Shown: positions 33,965 to 45,403 of the stretch, one piece after another
Layout: each line of letters opens with the position of its first letter
Position numbering within the stretch: position 1 is the stretch's first letter
Origin: Myxocyprinus asiaticus
Lineage: Eukaryota > Chordata > Actinopteri > Cypriniformes > Catostomidae
Reading direction: 5' to 3'
Assembly (NCBI RefSeq): GCF_019703515.2
Contig: NC_059382.1
Span: forward strand, 11,729,001 to 11,793,000
Length of the DNA: 64,000 bases
The notes under the pieces: generated by a model
Databases searched by the model: none
Told to the model about the DNA's origin: nothing
What the model saw: only the letters and a program-made list of their open reading frames with translations
Made by a program: the position numbers and the translations under genes

Positions 33965-34196
33965 AGTTGTTCTTAACTGGTGGTGCATCAAAACTTAGAT
34001 TTTACATTGGACATCATCTGGTGACACAACACAGTGCTAGATTTGTTTATAGTACAAAAGTAAACAGAAATGTCTTTAAAAGTAAACAATGAAATGTATT
34101 CATATCACCATAATCTGAATAGGCCCAACAAAATGCAAATTTCTTGACATTACATAGGCTGTATATGATAACTGGCAACTTTGTGAATGCATAAAA

Positions 34197-34231
<35 letters not shown>

Positions 34232-34502
34232 TAAATAAATAAATAAAAATGAAAAATGTGACTTATCAGCCTAAAACATGGTACAGTCAATTGTTTTATT
34301 TTTAAATGTTAAGAAACCTGTTTATTTTGCTATCCTAACTATACATGATTATATATTCCCTTTTTTATTTTTTTTTTATTTTTATTTTTTATTTAACATT
34401 GTCTGCTCCTGCTGCCCGCAACCCTGTTAGAGCCAGAGATCCTTGGTCAGAATAGACCTGCTACCTAATTTTAGGTTGCGACCCACCTTTTGAGAACCAA
34501 TG
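33965..34502. mobile_element. hAT-type MITE
   Basis: Ends are ttgttcttaactggtggtgc on the left and, inverted, attggttctcaaaaggtggg with tcgcaacc on the right. Paired 'tctcaa..ggtgg..cgcaacc' ends are characteristic of hAT-type MITEs in vertebrates. The interior is AT-rich, with an (AAT)n run at 34194-34230 and no coding region. Target duplication was not resolved. Confidence 0.6.
34194..34251. repeat. (AAT)n / (AAAT)n microsatellite
   Basis: About eleven AAT units followed by AAAT units. Simple-sequence repeat inside the MITE. Confidence 0.95.
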
Positions 34503-35317
34503 TATTATATAAAGTAATTATGATATTTGTGGCGAAATTGAAATCTCAGCTGTATTCACATAAAAACAATTAATATTTAATTACCTTACTTACCTCAAGA
34601 TACAATTACAATCCAAAGGGAATGATTAGGATGACCCAGTGCAACTATACAACATAAAGGAACTATCGAATCAGTGTATGTTAAGTCCTTTGGCTCTTTA
34701 ATGTACTGTAAGTGAGACTCTTATGGTGTGCTTTGGGACAGCAGTATGAAAAATATCCTGGAGACTGAAGACATAATTCTCTGTTTTATGGCTGTAGGCA
34801 AGACCAAGACAGTCTGAATCTGAATTCTGTAAGAACAGACCGAGGCCTAAATCTGAAAAGAATTAAGTTTGACGTTGTTGACGTGTCACCATATTGGATT
34901 TGTGTTCTGTTTACATGACTTTACAATAATTTATTTAGATTTTATTTTATTTGAGTGTGAGTAACAACTTACATTTTGTGTCCGTTTATCATACAACATG
35001 ATTGTGTGCCTTTAGAAGACATGGAATATGATGCACAAGTTAAATATTTAAGCTTTAAAAAGTGGGTTAATATCAACTACTGTTTATGGAAATCAGCATC
35101 TACAACATTTGAAAAAAGATCTCCTTTTGTGTTTGAAAGAAAGAAAGCCGTATAGCTTTGGAATGACATATGGGGCGAGCTATCCATTTAAGTTGAAGGT
35201 TGATCAATAAGATGAGAATAAGTGTGAGGCAATGGAGGCATTTCTCTAGCCCCAGGCATTCGTGAACTTTTCCCAGTCTGGGCTGGTAAATTTTGGATTA
35301 GGTTGGATTGGGCTATC
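34503..35317. other. Intergenic, no gene seen
   Basis: AT-rich spacer with no recognised family. Confidence 0.5.
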
Positions 35318-35519
35318 AGATAACAGGGGCAGGACTTGGATTGAGTGGGCCTGTTGAATACTGAAGGTGTATTGTACTAGAATCAGAGGGTATGTGAATT
35401 ATATTTCTAAGCCATAAGGTCTAAATATTCAAGGCAAAAAACAACAAAAAAGTGGAAATTTGTACTGTTGGTGGCCCTATAAAGTTTGAGTGACACACTC
35501 CATACTTGGTCAGGTGACA
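35318..35519 (+). repeat. Source copy of a 200-bp duplication
   Basis: This segment, from 'gataacaggggcaggacttg' to 'ccatacttggtcaggtga', is repeated in direct orientation at 37898-38099, with about ten single-base differences. Here it sits in ordinary AT-rich sequence, whereas the other copy interrupts a Tc1 element. Confidence 0.88.
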
Positions 35520-36349
35520 TTTCAGAGCCTCACCGGTATGCAGAATTCCATAACTTTCCTCCAAACAGTTGTGGGGGCTGCAATAGACTCCCATATAGAT
35601 AAATAATCATAAGATGAACACTAACAAATATGTATATATAAATGAATACAAATATGAATAAATGAATGAAATAAATCAAATGAATAAATATGACTTCTGA
35701 GTTAGATGTGGAAGTATAGAAAGTTGAAAACCAGGACATATTTTCATCATAGACAATGTTACACAACATGTTTTCCTAATTCAGTCAAATTTACAGGAAA
35801 AAACAATTGGTGACCTCAGCAAAACAGGCATTATTCCCACACAAGGCCATTTTTAGATTTTTTATCAAACAAAATGTTCTGTATATTTTTGAGGCCATAC
35901 CACATGATGGTCAATTTTGGTAATAAAAATTAAAAAGTGATTATTTTCCAAAAAATAAAGAGTAGTAATGACCTTGTAACATGTATCCAGGGGTCCTTTG
36001 CATGCTGCTGTATGATGTCACTTCTGGTCTTTTAACACTTTTCAAAAATAAAGCCTCAAAATGGCTTTTTTGTGTTGTTCGCACCACGTGATATTTCATA
36101 AAACAATCTTCCTCCTGAGACAACAGTTAGTTATGTATTATGATGGAAATATAAATGAAAATGCATCAGGGTTTTACTCAACAATATAGAACAGTTATGG
36201 AATTATGTCAAATATGAAAACATTAATATTTCAAAATCTTTTTGAGTGCTTTTAAATAGATTTTCAAAAGAGAAGTTATGGATGGACAGTCGCACCACAT
36301 GATGTTTTAACACTTTACATGTGAAAAAATTACTTATACCTAAAAAACA

Positions 36350-36822
36350 TTGGAAAGTGGTTTCATATATTTTAGAGGTACATGCTATTTAAAAAAAAAA
36401 AAAATACTTTGGCCAGAGAAAGAAAGCTTTTATATTCTGTATATGTTATTATATGTTTTTTTCTATACATTTGGAATCCAGGGGTCCGTTTTGACATTAG
36501 CATGTTGGGTCTCTGTTGTGATGTCTCAGCTGTAATTTGTTTTCTAATTTGTTTTTGTTTGCCCTGCAATACTGAATAAATTCTAGCATGCACCCAAATT
36601 TACAAATATCACTCTCCATTAGAGTTTCAATGAGTGTCTTTTTTGCCAAGATAAATAGTTGTTATGAGTGCAAAATAAGCAAAATGGTTCAATAAGCAGC
36701 AAGGTTAAAACAAATCCCTTTAGTGTTTTCATTTCATCTTTCACTTTACAAAATAATTATGTATATGTTTTAGAGTGGATATGACACTGCAAATAGCTCG
36801 TTATTTAAACAGTTAACAATAA
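36350..36822 (+). repeat. Receptor-unit 3' flank, remnant
   Basis: Homologous to the region 300-700 bp downstream of the receptor at 44426. Shared phrases include 'tttggaatccagg', 'agctgtaatttgtttt', 'gtttttgtttgccctgcaat' and 'gagtgcaaaataagcaaaat'. Together with the scrap at 33029 this marks a decayed receptor unit spread over 3.6 kb by insertions. Confidence 0.75.
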
Positions 36823-37155
36823 TGCCTAGGTTATCATCATATCTCTGGTTCTCTGAAAGGAGGGAACGAGACGTTACGTCGAATGACGACTAGAGGTCGC
36901 ACTTGAGAGCCCGATTCTTCCTGAATAGATATGCAACAACTGCAATTTTGATTGGATGATGTCTTTCAAAGTCCCGCCTTCCATGCTCAGTGAGCACATA
37001 AAAGGCCGGGTGAAAGACAGGCTCAACAGGACACTTCAACTGAAGAGGCGAGAGGATCTCAAAAGCACCTTTTCAGCAACAATCAGTATTGTGGCAAGAA
37101 TAGGTAACGTCTAGTTCCCTCCTTTCAGCGAACCAGGGTTACGATAGTAACCTAG
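36823..37155 (+). repeat. DIRS copy 2: left terminal repeat and internal complementary region
   Basis: Arms 36823-36875 and 37105-37155 are inverted: 'tctctgaaaggagggaacga' on the left, 'gttccctcctttcagcgaac' on the right. Between them is the terminal repeat with a TATA-like 'acataaaagg'. This is the arrangement by which DIRS elements rebuild their ends. Confidence 0.8.
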
Positions 37156-37160
37156 ACGCA

Positions 37161-37335
37161 GTGTTGTAGTCAAGACCACCTAAACCAAGATCAAGTCAAG
37201 ACCAAGACCAGAGTGTATCGAGACCGAGACAAGACCAAGACTTTAAGGGGTTGAGACCAAGTCAAGACCAAGACAAAGGCAGGGTGAGCCCGAGTCAAGT
37301 CCAAGACCAGACCAGTGCGAGTCCCACACTGCATG
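37161..37335. repeat. AAGACC-rich repeat, left end of nested insertion
   Basis: 'agtcaagaccacctaaacca' followed by repeated 'gaccaagac' and 'gagaccgagac' words. A related, inverted block lies at 39745-39890 ('gagacaagaccgagacct', 'ggtctcgagaccggt'). I read these as the two ends of one inserted DNA transposon that itself received the Tc1 and other repeats. Exact termini are uncertain. Confidence 0.55.
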
Positions 37336-37471
37336 ACACACTTACGATAAAATGTGGAACATGCAAACCATAGGCACTCCTTAAATTTATCTGAAAGATC
37401 CATATTCCCATAAAAACTCCCACAGAAAACAAATGAAGATTCCACTTCATTCACCTCTTTTATTGCCATAT

Positions 37472-37476
37472 ATACA

Positions 37477-37516
<40 letters not shown>
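37472..37516. repeat. TA microsatellite
   Basis: Alternating TA run immediately left of the Tc1 terminal repeat. Confidence 0.93.
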
Positions 37517-37518
<2 letters not shown>

Positions 37519-38455
37519 GAAGTCAGAAGTTTACATACACCTTAGCCAAATACATTTAAACTCAGTTTTTCACAATTCCTGACATTTAATCATCAAAACC
37601 TTATGTCAGTTAGGATCACTACTTTATTTTAAGAATGTGAAATGTCAGAATAATGGTAGAGAGAATGATTTATTTCAGCTTTTATTTCTTTCATCACATT
37701 CCCAGTGGGTCAGAAGTTTACATACACTTTGTTATTATTTGGTAGCATTGCCTTTAAATTGTTTAACTTGGGTCAAATGTTTTGCACATGCTTTTTCTGT
37801 TCTGCCCGGATTGTTCGGATTGAGGTCAGGGCTTTGTGATGGCCACTCCAATACCTTGACTTTGTTGTCCTTAAAAAATTTTGCCACAACTTTGGAGATA
37901 ACAGGGGGAGGATTTGGATTGAGTGGGCCTGTTGAATACTGAAGGTGTATTGTAGTAGAATCAGAGGGTACGTGAATTATATTTCTAAGCCATAAGGTCT
38001 AAATATTCAAGGCAAAAAAAACAACAAAAAAGTGGAAATTTGTACTGTTGATGGCCTTATAAAGTTTGAGTGACACACTCCATACCTGGTCAGGTGAAAT
38101 TGACTTTGTTGTCCTTAAGCAATTTTGCCACAACTTTGGAGGTATGCTTGGGGTCATTGTCCATTTGGAAGACCCATTTGTGACCAAGCTTTAACTTTCT
38201 GGCTGATGTCTTGAGATGTTGCTTCAATGTATACACTTAATTTTCCTTCCTCATGATGCCATCTACAGTATTTTGTGAAGTGCACCAGTCCCTCCTGCAG
38301 CAAAGTACCCCCACAACATGATGCTGCCACCCCCATGCTTCACGGATGGGATGGTGATCTTCGGCTTGCAAGCCTCACCCTTTTTCCTCCAAACATAACG
38401 ATGGTCATTAAGGCCAAACAGTTCAATTTTTGTTTCATCAGACCAGAGGAAAGTG
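37517..38455 (-). mobile_element. Tc1-like element of the salmonid/Sleeping Beauty type, truncated
   Basis: Left end 'gttgaagtcagaagtttaca' at 37517, with an inner copy 'gtcagaagtttacatacact' at 37710. Two such spaced direct repeats are the IR/DR arrangement of this family. On the minus strand the transposase core is recognisable: a VMFGGKRVRLASRRS block near 38400, an MDNDPKHTSKVV-type catalytic Asp block read from 38170-38130, and EWPSQSPDLNP read from 37850-37820. A deletion removes the catalytic Glu. The right inverted repeat and N-terminal half are missing beyond 38455. The coding region is interrupted at 37898-38099 by the copied segment. Confidence 0.87.
37898..38099 (+). repeat. Inserted 200-bp copy within the Tc1
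   Basis: Copy of 35318-35519. It is flanked on both sides by the same 42 bp of Tc1 sequence (37856-37897 and 38100-38141; two mismatches, both at the 'ttaa' segment). So the target was duplicated for 42 bp around a copied, non-transposon segment. Confidence 0.9.
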
Positions 38456-38464
38456 GTTTAAGTG

Positions 38465-38720
38465 GTTTACGAGGACTTTTTTTTAGGTTACAAACTGGAA
38501 ATTTCAAGGGTATTATGCTATAAATGTGGTTTATGAGGACATTTCTAGTGTTCCCATAATTCAAATCGTTTAAAAAACATAGTAAACGATGTTTTATTGA
38601 AAATGTAAAAATGCAGAAAGTTTTTTGTGAGGGTTATTTTTAGGGTTAGGGGATAGACTCTATAGTTTGTACAGTATAAAAATCATTATATCTATGGAGA
38701 GTCCTCATATGGTAGCTAAT
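38465..38720 (+). repeat. Dispersed repeat, copy 1
   Basis: Matches 47125-47376: 'aggttacaaactgg', 'tattatgctataaatgtggt', 'ttatgaggacatttctagtg', 'tttttgtgagggtta'. Unclassified; no coding sequence. Confidence 0.8.
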
Positions 38721-39744
38721 ATGTACAGCTAATACTCGCTTAATCTCTTTGGGTGAGGGGTGAAGATGAGTTTAGGTACAGATGCTGCGTTCCATTCAAA
38801 TCGGATGTGGGATATTCTACTTGATATCCCCAAACTCCGACTAAAAGCATTTCAATGCCAGATGCTCGGAAGATGACGTTAAATGAAACAAAACTGCAAT
38901 GCCATTAGCTTAGCAGGTGTTTGCTAATGTTTGTTAAACAAGCTTTAATATCATGTAATGTAGGAACTCTATATTATTTAATAAATGTGAATGTTTATCA
39001 CTTATTTTGTACATCTTCCTGGGTGCTGACAAGATTGTGTGACAAGTATGCCACATCTATTCACCATCTGTAAATCTATGCTGCGCACAAATAAACAGCT
39101 TTTAGTCTTTGAGTAAAACAATACACCTGTTGTGTTCTATTTATTCATTCGGTTCACTGACTGAAAGTTTTTACTACAAGTGTAATGATGAAGCATCATT
39201 TTATGGGCATGTGAGGAGTTGCGTTTGACAGCGGACTAGAGTTTGTTAGAACAATAATGTTATGATGGACAAAATATTTAAACTGGTTGCATAGAATACT
39301 TTGTAATGGAAAATATACTGAATTAGCAACTTTAAAACTTCTACCTTCTCTATGCCTTCACTAAAATACTGGGAAAAAATTTATTTATTTATTTTGAGGA
39401 ATTTGAAATTTTCCATGGCACACCTGACAATCTTTCACGGCACTCTAGTGGGCACAGTGGTTGGGAAACACTGGTTTAGGTAGCCAAATTGTATTACAGA
39501 AGATTTAGCTGACATCTCTCAGACAGCCACAGTTTCTTCTCATGTCTCCCGCATTCACTTTCTTGGAGTGCATGTGAAGGGGGGCGGGGAGGGGTGACAG
39601 CTGTTAATAGTAACAAAAATGTCAAATTAGAAATGAGTCAAGTTATTGCTTACATTTGAAGCAGGAAGTTTTACATCCAATTACAGTAATGATGTTAACA
39701 AATAAATCAGACAATGCACAGGCAATTTAGTGATATCCCCGCAG
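38721..39744. other. Nested-insertion interior, no gene seen
   Basis: AT-rich. The sequence 'gggcacagtggttgggaaac' at 39451 resembles a hAT terminus, but no partner was found. Confidence 0.45.
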
Positions 39745-39905
39745 TTGTGGTCTTGACCAGTCTTGAAATAAAATCCTGAGTCCTCTTTGCTTGAGACTGA
39801 GACAAGATTGAGTAAAAATCCAGTTGATTCCGAGACAAGACCGAGACCTTCAAAAAGTGGTCTCGAGACCGGTTTTGAAACACACAAAAAGCTGACTCGA
39901 CAGCC

Positions 39906-40300
39906 TAAGCTGTTGTGTACGCTCAATGTAAATTCATAATGCTTACACCGTGCAGAGCGTGTGCAATTGACTCTCTTCCTCCAGTTGAAAGGGAGGGCAA
40001 GAAAAAGCTTGTAAGGTTATCATAGAGTCGAAACTCATAGCACTGCTTCCCAATCCATCCTGATTTTGCACAGCACCTGGTGTATCAGGTGAATAGGGGG
40101 AAACATATTTGTGTTTCTTTGCTCCAAACAAAAGATCTACAGGGTTTTTAATCCTGAGATGAATACCAGACTGTAAATACATGCCCCTTAGGGTGGCAAT
40201 TTTCAGAGGCCAAAGCTGGTTGGGCCATTTAGGGATGCAATCCAAAGTCTTTGTATCCTTACGCCTCTGATTTCGCACTACATTTTTGTTTTATCAGATT
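39906..40300 (-). pseudogene. DIRS copy 2 tyrosine-recombinase remnants
   Basis: On the minus strand a frame of 111 codons contains DLLFGAKKHKYVS, like the LFVCFGA block after the first recombinase motif, and MITLQAFSCPPFQLEEESQL then HTLCTV, like the LQALP/CPVRAL block. In intact relatives these blocks come in the opposite order, so I infer two overlapping fragments joined head to tail. The HxxR and Tyr motifs are not visible. Confidence 0.5.
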
Positions 40301-40446
40301 TATAAGGAGGAAACGCATATTTGTGTTTTGTCATTCGTGAGTTAAGGCATCTGAACCCAGCAGAGCCTGACTTATGGGTGAATGCATTGATGTGAGAGCA
40401 GGTAAGGTCTGTAAGCTAATCGGCTGGGAATGTAAGAACTGCCTGG

Positions 40447-41560
40447 TGTTATGACACCACAATGGAGGATGGTGCATCAAATTTAACATTGGATGGCATC
40501 AACCACCTTTCTGGTGTATTTTATATTTGTCACCACTAACGTGTTGTCCATCCAGACCAATACATGTCGACACTGGAGTTCTGGATGAAAGGCTTTCAGG
40601 GCCAGAAATACTGCCAGTAACTCTAGCCAGTTTATGTGACATTCCAGCTTCCCGCCCCCTCAGGTGCCGAAGGCTGGACGCCCATCATACAGGGCCCGGC
40701 CATTTGATAAACGTGCTTTCTTCCACTGTGACAGCGCGGCTTACATTAAGACGTGCTTACATTGTGCTCAAATCTATTTCCATTCCAGGAAATGAGATTC
40801 TCTGAACCATTATTAGTACACTCATTCCAATTGAGTCTCATGCCCAGCTGTTACAGATGTGCAAGCAAGATGTCTTTGTGCTTGCAACACTGAGCTTACG
40901 ACTGTGTTAAAGTTAGCCAGTCATCCAGGTAATTCAGACCGCGGATTCACTGCATTCTGATCATCACTGGGAAAGTTTAAGGTGTTATGACACTGCAAGG
41001 AAGGATGGTGTATCAAATTTAACACTGGATGCCACCACCATCCTTTCTATTGTATTTTATATATATCACTATTGATGTGTTGTTCATTTGAATCAACTTC
41101 ATTATACTGGAGTTCTGGTCGGAATTATTTCGGAGCCAGAAATAATGGCAGTTATTTTAGGCACGTTATATGCTATTCCTTTTAGAGGAACCATTCTCCC
41201 TAACTTGACGTCTTTCAATTGACGGAGAATAAATTGCGTGCGTCTGCCCAATGGGGGCATTAGAAAACACAGACGTCATCCAGTGACATCATGCATTTCA
41301 TAGCACTCTTGGATGAACCAACATCAAAGGGGTCTAATGTGCAGTGAACACCTCAGTGTGGCAGCAGCTGAGGCAGCCGTAACCTAGGTGCTCTCTGAAC
41401 TGCTTTCAGAGGAATCATTCTCCCTAACTTGAAGCCTTTCAAGTGATGGAGAATTAATTAACTGCGTGCGCCTGTGGACGTGTGAATTGTGGGAGAGCTC
41501 TTGACTGAGTTGACTCTCAACCCCAGTTGCTACAGATGTGCAAGCAAATAGCACCAGCTG
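40447..41560 (-). pseudogene. DIRS copy 2 RT-RNase H, partly duplicated
   Basis: Two partial copies lie in tandem. The left one (40980-40447) has NYLDDW, with an intact YLDD at 40920-40931, and RNase H HINWLELLAVFLALKAFHPE and HVLVWMDNT. The right one (41560-40985) has the RT thumb FKLGRMIPLKAV near 41430, a second thumb KLGRMVPLKGI near 41210, and a degraded RNase H near 41100. Non-coding parts also correspond ('ggatggtgcatcaaatttaa' at 40468 versus 'ggatggtgtatcaaatttaa' at 41001). Confidence 0.75.
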
Positions 41561-43255
41561 CCGTTCTTCTTGAGTTTTTATACGAAAGTAACCACTGTAA
41601 AACCCATAAGGAGGACCTCACCCCTGATAACAGTATAGGCATGCTGCCCTCAATTGTGGAAGACGCAACGCTGTTAGAGCGAGTCGTCCATTTTGCGCAC
41701 TGAACTGTGTAGCTTTACATTACAGTTCCCATCTGAAAATGCCTGGTAATACGTTCAAAGCATTTGCATGCACAGTGTCTCGACTTCTGGTCAAGAGTGT
41801 ACAGGAATTGGGTTTGTGGCCAAGTGAGGAGGAAAATTAGCTCTTTTATCAAGTATGTAATTACATTCGCCACATTTCCCGGCTGCCGATCTGACATAGG
41901 ATTTTGGGCCCGGTGGGTTTTACCCGCCATGGCGTGAGCCTGGACATGACGTTATGCATCATGGTCATGGGTGCTGTAGTCTCACTACCAGTTTGACTCC
42001 ACTTGACGGGGCTGAAGCTGGAGGAGCATTCGTTTTGGCAGGGTGTGCTCTTGATGAAAATCATGAACGAAGCAGATTTTTTGCAGCTGCAGCATGAATA
42101 GGCAGGAAATGTTTGATAACCTACGAGTGCTTCTTTTGCAGCTTAGAGTTTTTAGGAGAAAGCATATTCGCATCTCCAAACAAGCGCAACTGTGACACCA
42201 GAATGTCAGGAAGCCTTACCTTGTCTCCGATGCCTTGGGCAGTTAGAAGAGCGCAAGGATTTTCTCCATCCAGATCCTCCAGGATTTGGATGGGAGTGAA
42301 GGGCGCTACCTTTGGCTGGGTGTAGAAGTGGGGCATAAGTTTGGTGCAAAACATTTCTCCCACCTGCAGAAGGATGGTAACATCCCTTCTGCTCCATCTG
42401 GTTTAGCGTAATAGAGGCGTTCACTCATAAAACGTGCGTGCGAGCCGAGCATGTCATGTTTTGGAGAGTTATACCGCATATATTCTAGGTGAAAATGGCA
42501 CCATAAGCTGGGGTGCGGTGAAGGTGTTCACTCCTGAAACGCATTTTGGAGAGTAAAGCATACATCTTCAGTGTTCGGTTTAAAAGGAAACCACTCGAGC
42601 CTGATGCCTTGCCTTCTGATGGCGCACTAAACTGTCATCTGGGGATATCTCAAATTAAATTGAACCCTCCGTCTAGTTGAGAATTTCGTTTGCATATTCC
42701 ATGAATAAAAACACTATAAATGGAGAGTAAAGAGCCCGCAAAGCTTGCGCCAGAGGGAGCCTCCCTGAATTCCGTGCTCCATCTGAGTCTCTTACAATAC
42801 CTGTCTCTGCTCCACAGAGGAGGTGTTGCTGGAAACTGTAGGTGTTGAAGTGTTCTTCGAAAAGAATGCCTACCTGGAGCATAGCGTGTTAATGCTCATG
42901 CATTCACAGAGAATACATTGCATCATTAAATGTTGCTTCAGCGTGGGTGCTGCCCAAACCTGAAATACTGTAAAATTCTGGAAACACACTTGTGATTATT
43001 GCACCCATAAAGGGACGTATATATCATGAGTGTTACATTTGTTTGTATGAAAAAATGCATATTTTTAAACACTCAAAACAGTATAAAATCAAGAAGGATA
43101 CCACTCCTCTTTTGATAATCATAAGGAGTGTCGCTGGACACTCAGAGAACGATGGATCTCCCGTTGAACCTTGTAGGCGAGATTTTCAACTGCTGGGTCA
43201 TAGGGAAGATAACTTTGTTCTTCTGAAATGTGTTTTTCTCACAACGAAGGGCGTG
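41561..43255 (-). pseudogene. DIRS copy 2 presumed gag and RT 5' part
   Basis: The position between the 5' terminal repeat and RT implies gag. Short minus-strand frames are seen (for example 42363-42121 and 42179-41985), but none carries a block I recognise from the gag of copies 1, 3 and 4. GC content is intermediate. Assignment is positional only. Confidence 0.4.
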
Positions 43256-43476
43256 TAGAGGGAGATCTGTTCTTGACTCGGAAGGAGAGGTTCTGATGAG
43301 CTTGTCTTTCACCCGACCTTTTATATGCTCACTGAGCATGGAAGGTGGGACTTTGAAAGTCATCAGCCAATCAAAATTGTTGTTGTTGTAAATCTATTCA
43401 GGGAGAATCAGGCTCTCGAGAGTGACCCCTTGTCGTCATTTGACGTAACGTTGAAGTGACCGACTTGAAAGGGAAC
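43256..43476 (-). repeat. DIRS copy 2: right terminal repeat
   Basis: Inverted partner of 36823-37060. It ends at 43476 with 'cgacttgaaagggaac', very close to the end of copy 3 at 56227. Confidence 0.82.
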
Positions 43477-43479
43477 CAC

Positions 43480-44395
43480 ATCCCATTTCTAATGCTGTGT
43501 ATTTTAAAGTTTCACTTCAATCACTCATTCACGTTTAAAATAATTCTAATTATTTACCACAAAGGCCTACAAATAAAAGCAACTTTAATTTCCACTCTAA
43601 TAAACACTAAATCTTTTGTCTTTTGGAAATTAACTTTCAACAAATGCATGCATCCTAAGACTGTCCTGATGTCTATGTACAGTATACCAAGTTTTTTTTT
43701 TTTTTTTTTTAAGTTTGGACTTGGCGTTCAGAAGATATATGTCACTAAGTTAAGTGAAGTAGAATGTAGGCCTACAGCATGTGAACTGACATCATATTGC
43801 TCACTCTGCTGAAAATGTATAGCTGAAAGAAAAGTGTTAAGATGTTGCTTGTGAGAAATGGAGGGGGTCTTTGACCATAACTCCATGCATCAATGAACAA
43901 ATCTACTTCAATTATATCAAGAAATGTAATTAAATATAATTTAAATCACTGTCCTAAATGAAGATGCTGTGTACCACATGACCTTCCAAATTACTGTAGA
44001 AGCCGAAGCATTTACCACAACATAATTTACAACAGCATGCAATTGTTACATCACTGTGTTCTCTGAATGATCTCAGGGGGGATGTCAGTCAATATATTTA
44101 TATTTTTATTCAAAGACACAACATCCAGTAAACTATAACTGCAGCAGGACAGAGGAAGGAAGTACAGTGTAATACAAAATATAGACAATCTCCAATTATT
44201 GGTGTATATATAGGTCTGTGGTTTAACTGTCTTCTACTGGTGTGTGCAAATATAGGCTATATACAGTATAAAATTATATTTACATGAGTTGCAAATATAC
44301 AGTAAGAGTGATATGATAATTCTGTGAAATCCCTAGATTTATATATATATATATATATATGTTTACTTATGTCTTTCTGGTCTTTCTATTTTCAG
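43480..44395 (+). other. Receptor-unit 5' flank
   Basis: Non-coding region shared between receptor units. 43560-43740 matches 46100-46255 ('ggcctacaaataaaag', 'actgtcctgatgtct' versus 'actgcccagatgtct'). 43750-44095 matches 47830-48250 ('gtaggcctacagcatgtgaa', 'tgttctctgaatgatctcag'). A poly-T run is at 43690-43711. The promoter and 5' untranslated exon of the receptor should lie here, but the exact site is unknown. Confidence 0.6.
44380..44395 (+). promoter_or_regulatory. Probable 3' splice site in 5' UTR
   Basis: Pyrimidine-rich 'tctttctattttcag' ending in AG at 44394-44395, 31 bases before the receptor ATG. The sequence after it ('cttgggca') is conserved at 62119 after a similar acceptor. 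Vertebrate receptor genes commonly have a 5' untranslated exon spliced to a single coding exon. Confidence 0.6.
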
Positions 44396-44425
44396 CTTGG
44401 GCACAACACCAAATACAAAGTTACC

Positions 44426-45403
44426 ATGAGTGCCATAAATGCCAGTTTTCCCAAAGATATCTCCATTGTGCATCCTGAATACTTTTTCATCTCTGGACTT
44501 TCAGGTATACCATACAGCAATTATTTCTATATTTTCCTGTTTTTCATTTATTTTGTTGCTGTAATTGGGAACTCTGTAGTCCTTTCAATTATAGCTCTTG
44601 ACCGGAGTCTGCACAGTCCAAAGTACATTGGTGTGTTTAACTTGGCCTTGGCAGATTTTGGTGAAACTAATGCGCTGATCCCTAACATGATGAGAACATT
44701 TCTTTTTGAGTCACAGTACATCTCCTACAGTAGTTGTTTGGTAAACATGTTTTTTGTGTTCTTCTTTAGTAGTACTCAGTGTCTCACTCTTGTTGTCCTG
44801 GCATATGATCGCTTTATTGCAATTTGCTTGCCACTAAGATACCATACAATTGTAAACAATACTTTTATATCTTTAGTTTTTTCAGCAATATGGGCATTTG
44901 ACGCATTTCTGATAATGTTGACGGTGTGCTTAATTAACCAACTTTCATTCTGTAAATCCATAGTGATTGCGAGCTATTTTTGTGACCATGGACCTGTATA
45001 TAGATTGGCATGTAATGACAATAGCATTAATGATACTTTGGCAAAAGTTAACATTGCTTTATACCTTGTTGCACCACTGATCATTATAGTCCTATCATAT
45101 CTTGCCATTTTTCATGCATTAAGTAAAATTACAACTTGGGAAGGACGTTTGAAGGCACTGAAGACATGTGTTTCACACCTTATGTTGGTAGGATCACATT
45201 ATCTTCCCAAAATATGCATTTTCATTACTGCGACAACTACTTATCTTTCCCCCAATGCAAGAATCATCAGCACATCTTTGGCATATGTTGTTCCACCAAT
45301 GCTAAATCCTATCATTTATGTTTTAAACACAGCTGAAATCAGAGACTTAATTAAAAAAGTGTTTAAAAAAAGATCTTCACTAATTGAGAGTATTTCAAAA
45401 TGA
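44426..45403 (+). CDS. Olfactory receptor, unit A
   Basis: Intact 325-residue odorant receptor (GPCR) of one coding exon. The ATG at 44426 is preferred: the open frame upstream has no better ATG, crosses a splice acceptor, and this start aligns with the other unit. N-glycosylation site NAS at 5-7; GN at 48-49 in TM1; LHSPKYIGVFNLALADFGET, with D77, in TM2; Cys104; LAYDRFIAICLPLRYH with D128-R129-F130 in place of DRY; extracellular Cys 176, 186 and 196 (FCDHGPVYRLACNDN); GRLKALKTCVSHL into TM6; and PPMLNPIIY at 290-298. A possible polyadenylation signal is aataaa at 45503. It is nearly collinear with the receptor at 62149 with no indels until the C-terminus, so the two are recent paralogues. 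Subfamily and ligand are not assigned. Confidence 0.95.
   Translation: MSAINASFPKDISIVHPEYFFISGLSGIPYSNYFYIFLFFIYFVAVIGNSVVLSIIALDRSLHSPKYIGVFNLALADFGETNALIPNMMRTFLFESQYISYSSCLVNMFFVFFFSSTQCLTLVVLAYDRFIAICLPLRYHTIVNNTFISLVFSAIWAFDAFLIMLTVCLINQLSFCKSIVIASYFCDHGPVYRLACNDNSINDTLAKVNIALYLVAPLIIIVLSYLAIFHALSKITTWEGRLKALKTCVSHLMLVGSHYLPKICIFITATTTYLSPNARIISTSLAYVVPPMLNPIIYVLNTAEIRDLIKKVFKKRSSLIESISK

Larger units (their letters stand above)
36823..43476 (-). mobile_element. DIRS-like element, copy 2, rearranged
   Basis: Terminal inverted repeats of about 200 bp define it. 36850-37060 and the reverse complement of 43260-43470 both contain gttacgtc, 'cctgaatagat', 'caattttgattgg', 'catgctcagtgagca' and 'aaaaggccgggtgaaagaca'. 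An internal complementary region at 37105-37155 is the reverse complement of 36823-36875. The inner part holds a 2.7-kb nested insertion (about 37161-39905), recombinase-like sequence (39930-40280), and RT and RNase H in two partial tandem copies (40450-41560). The right-hand end is gggaac at 43476, the same terminal hexamer as the other copies. Confidence 0.82.

Noticed and set aside
44324..44425. N-terminal extension of the unit A receptor
   Set aside because: The frame has no ATG at its start, crosses a TA microsatellite and a splice acceptor, and is not conserved with unit C.
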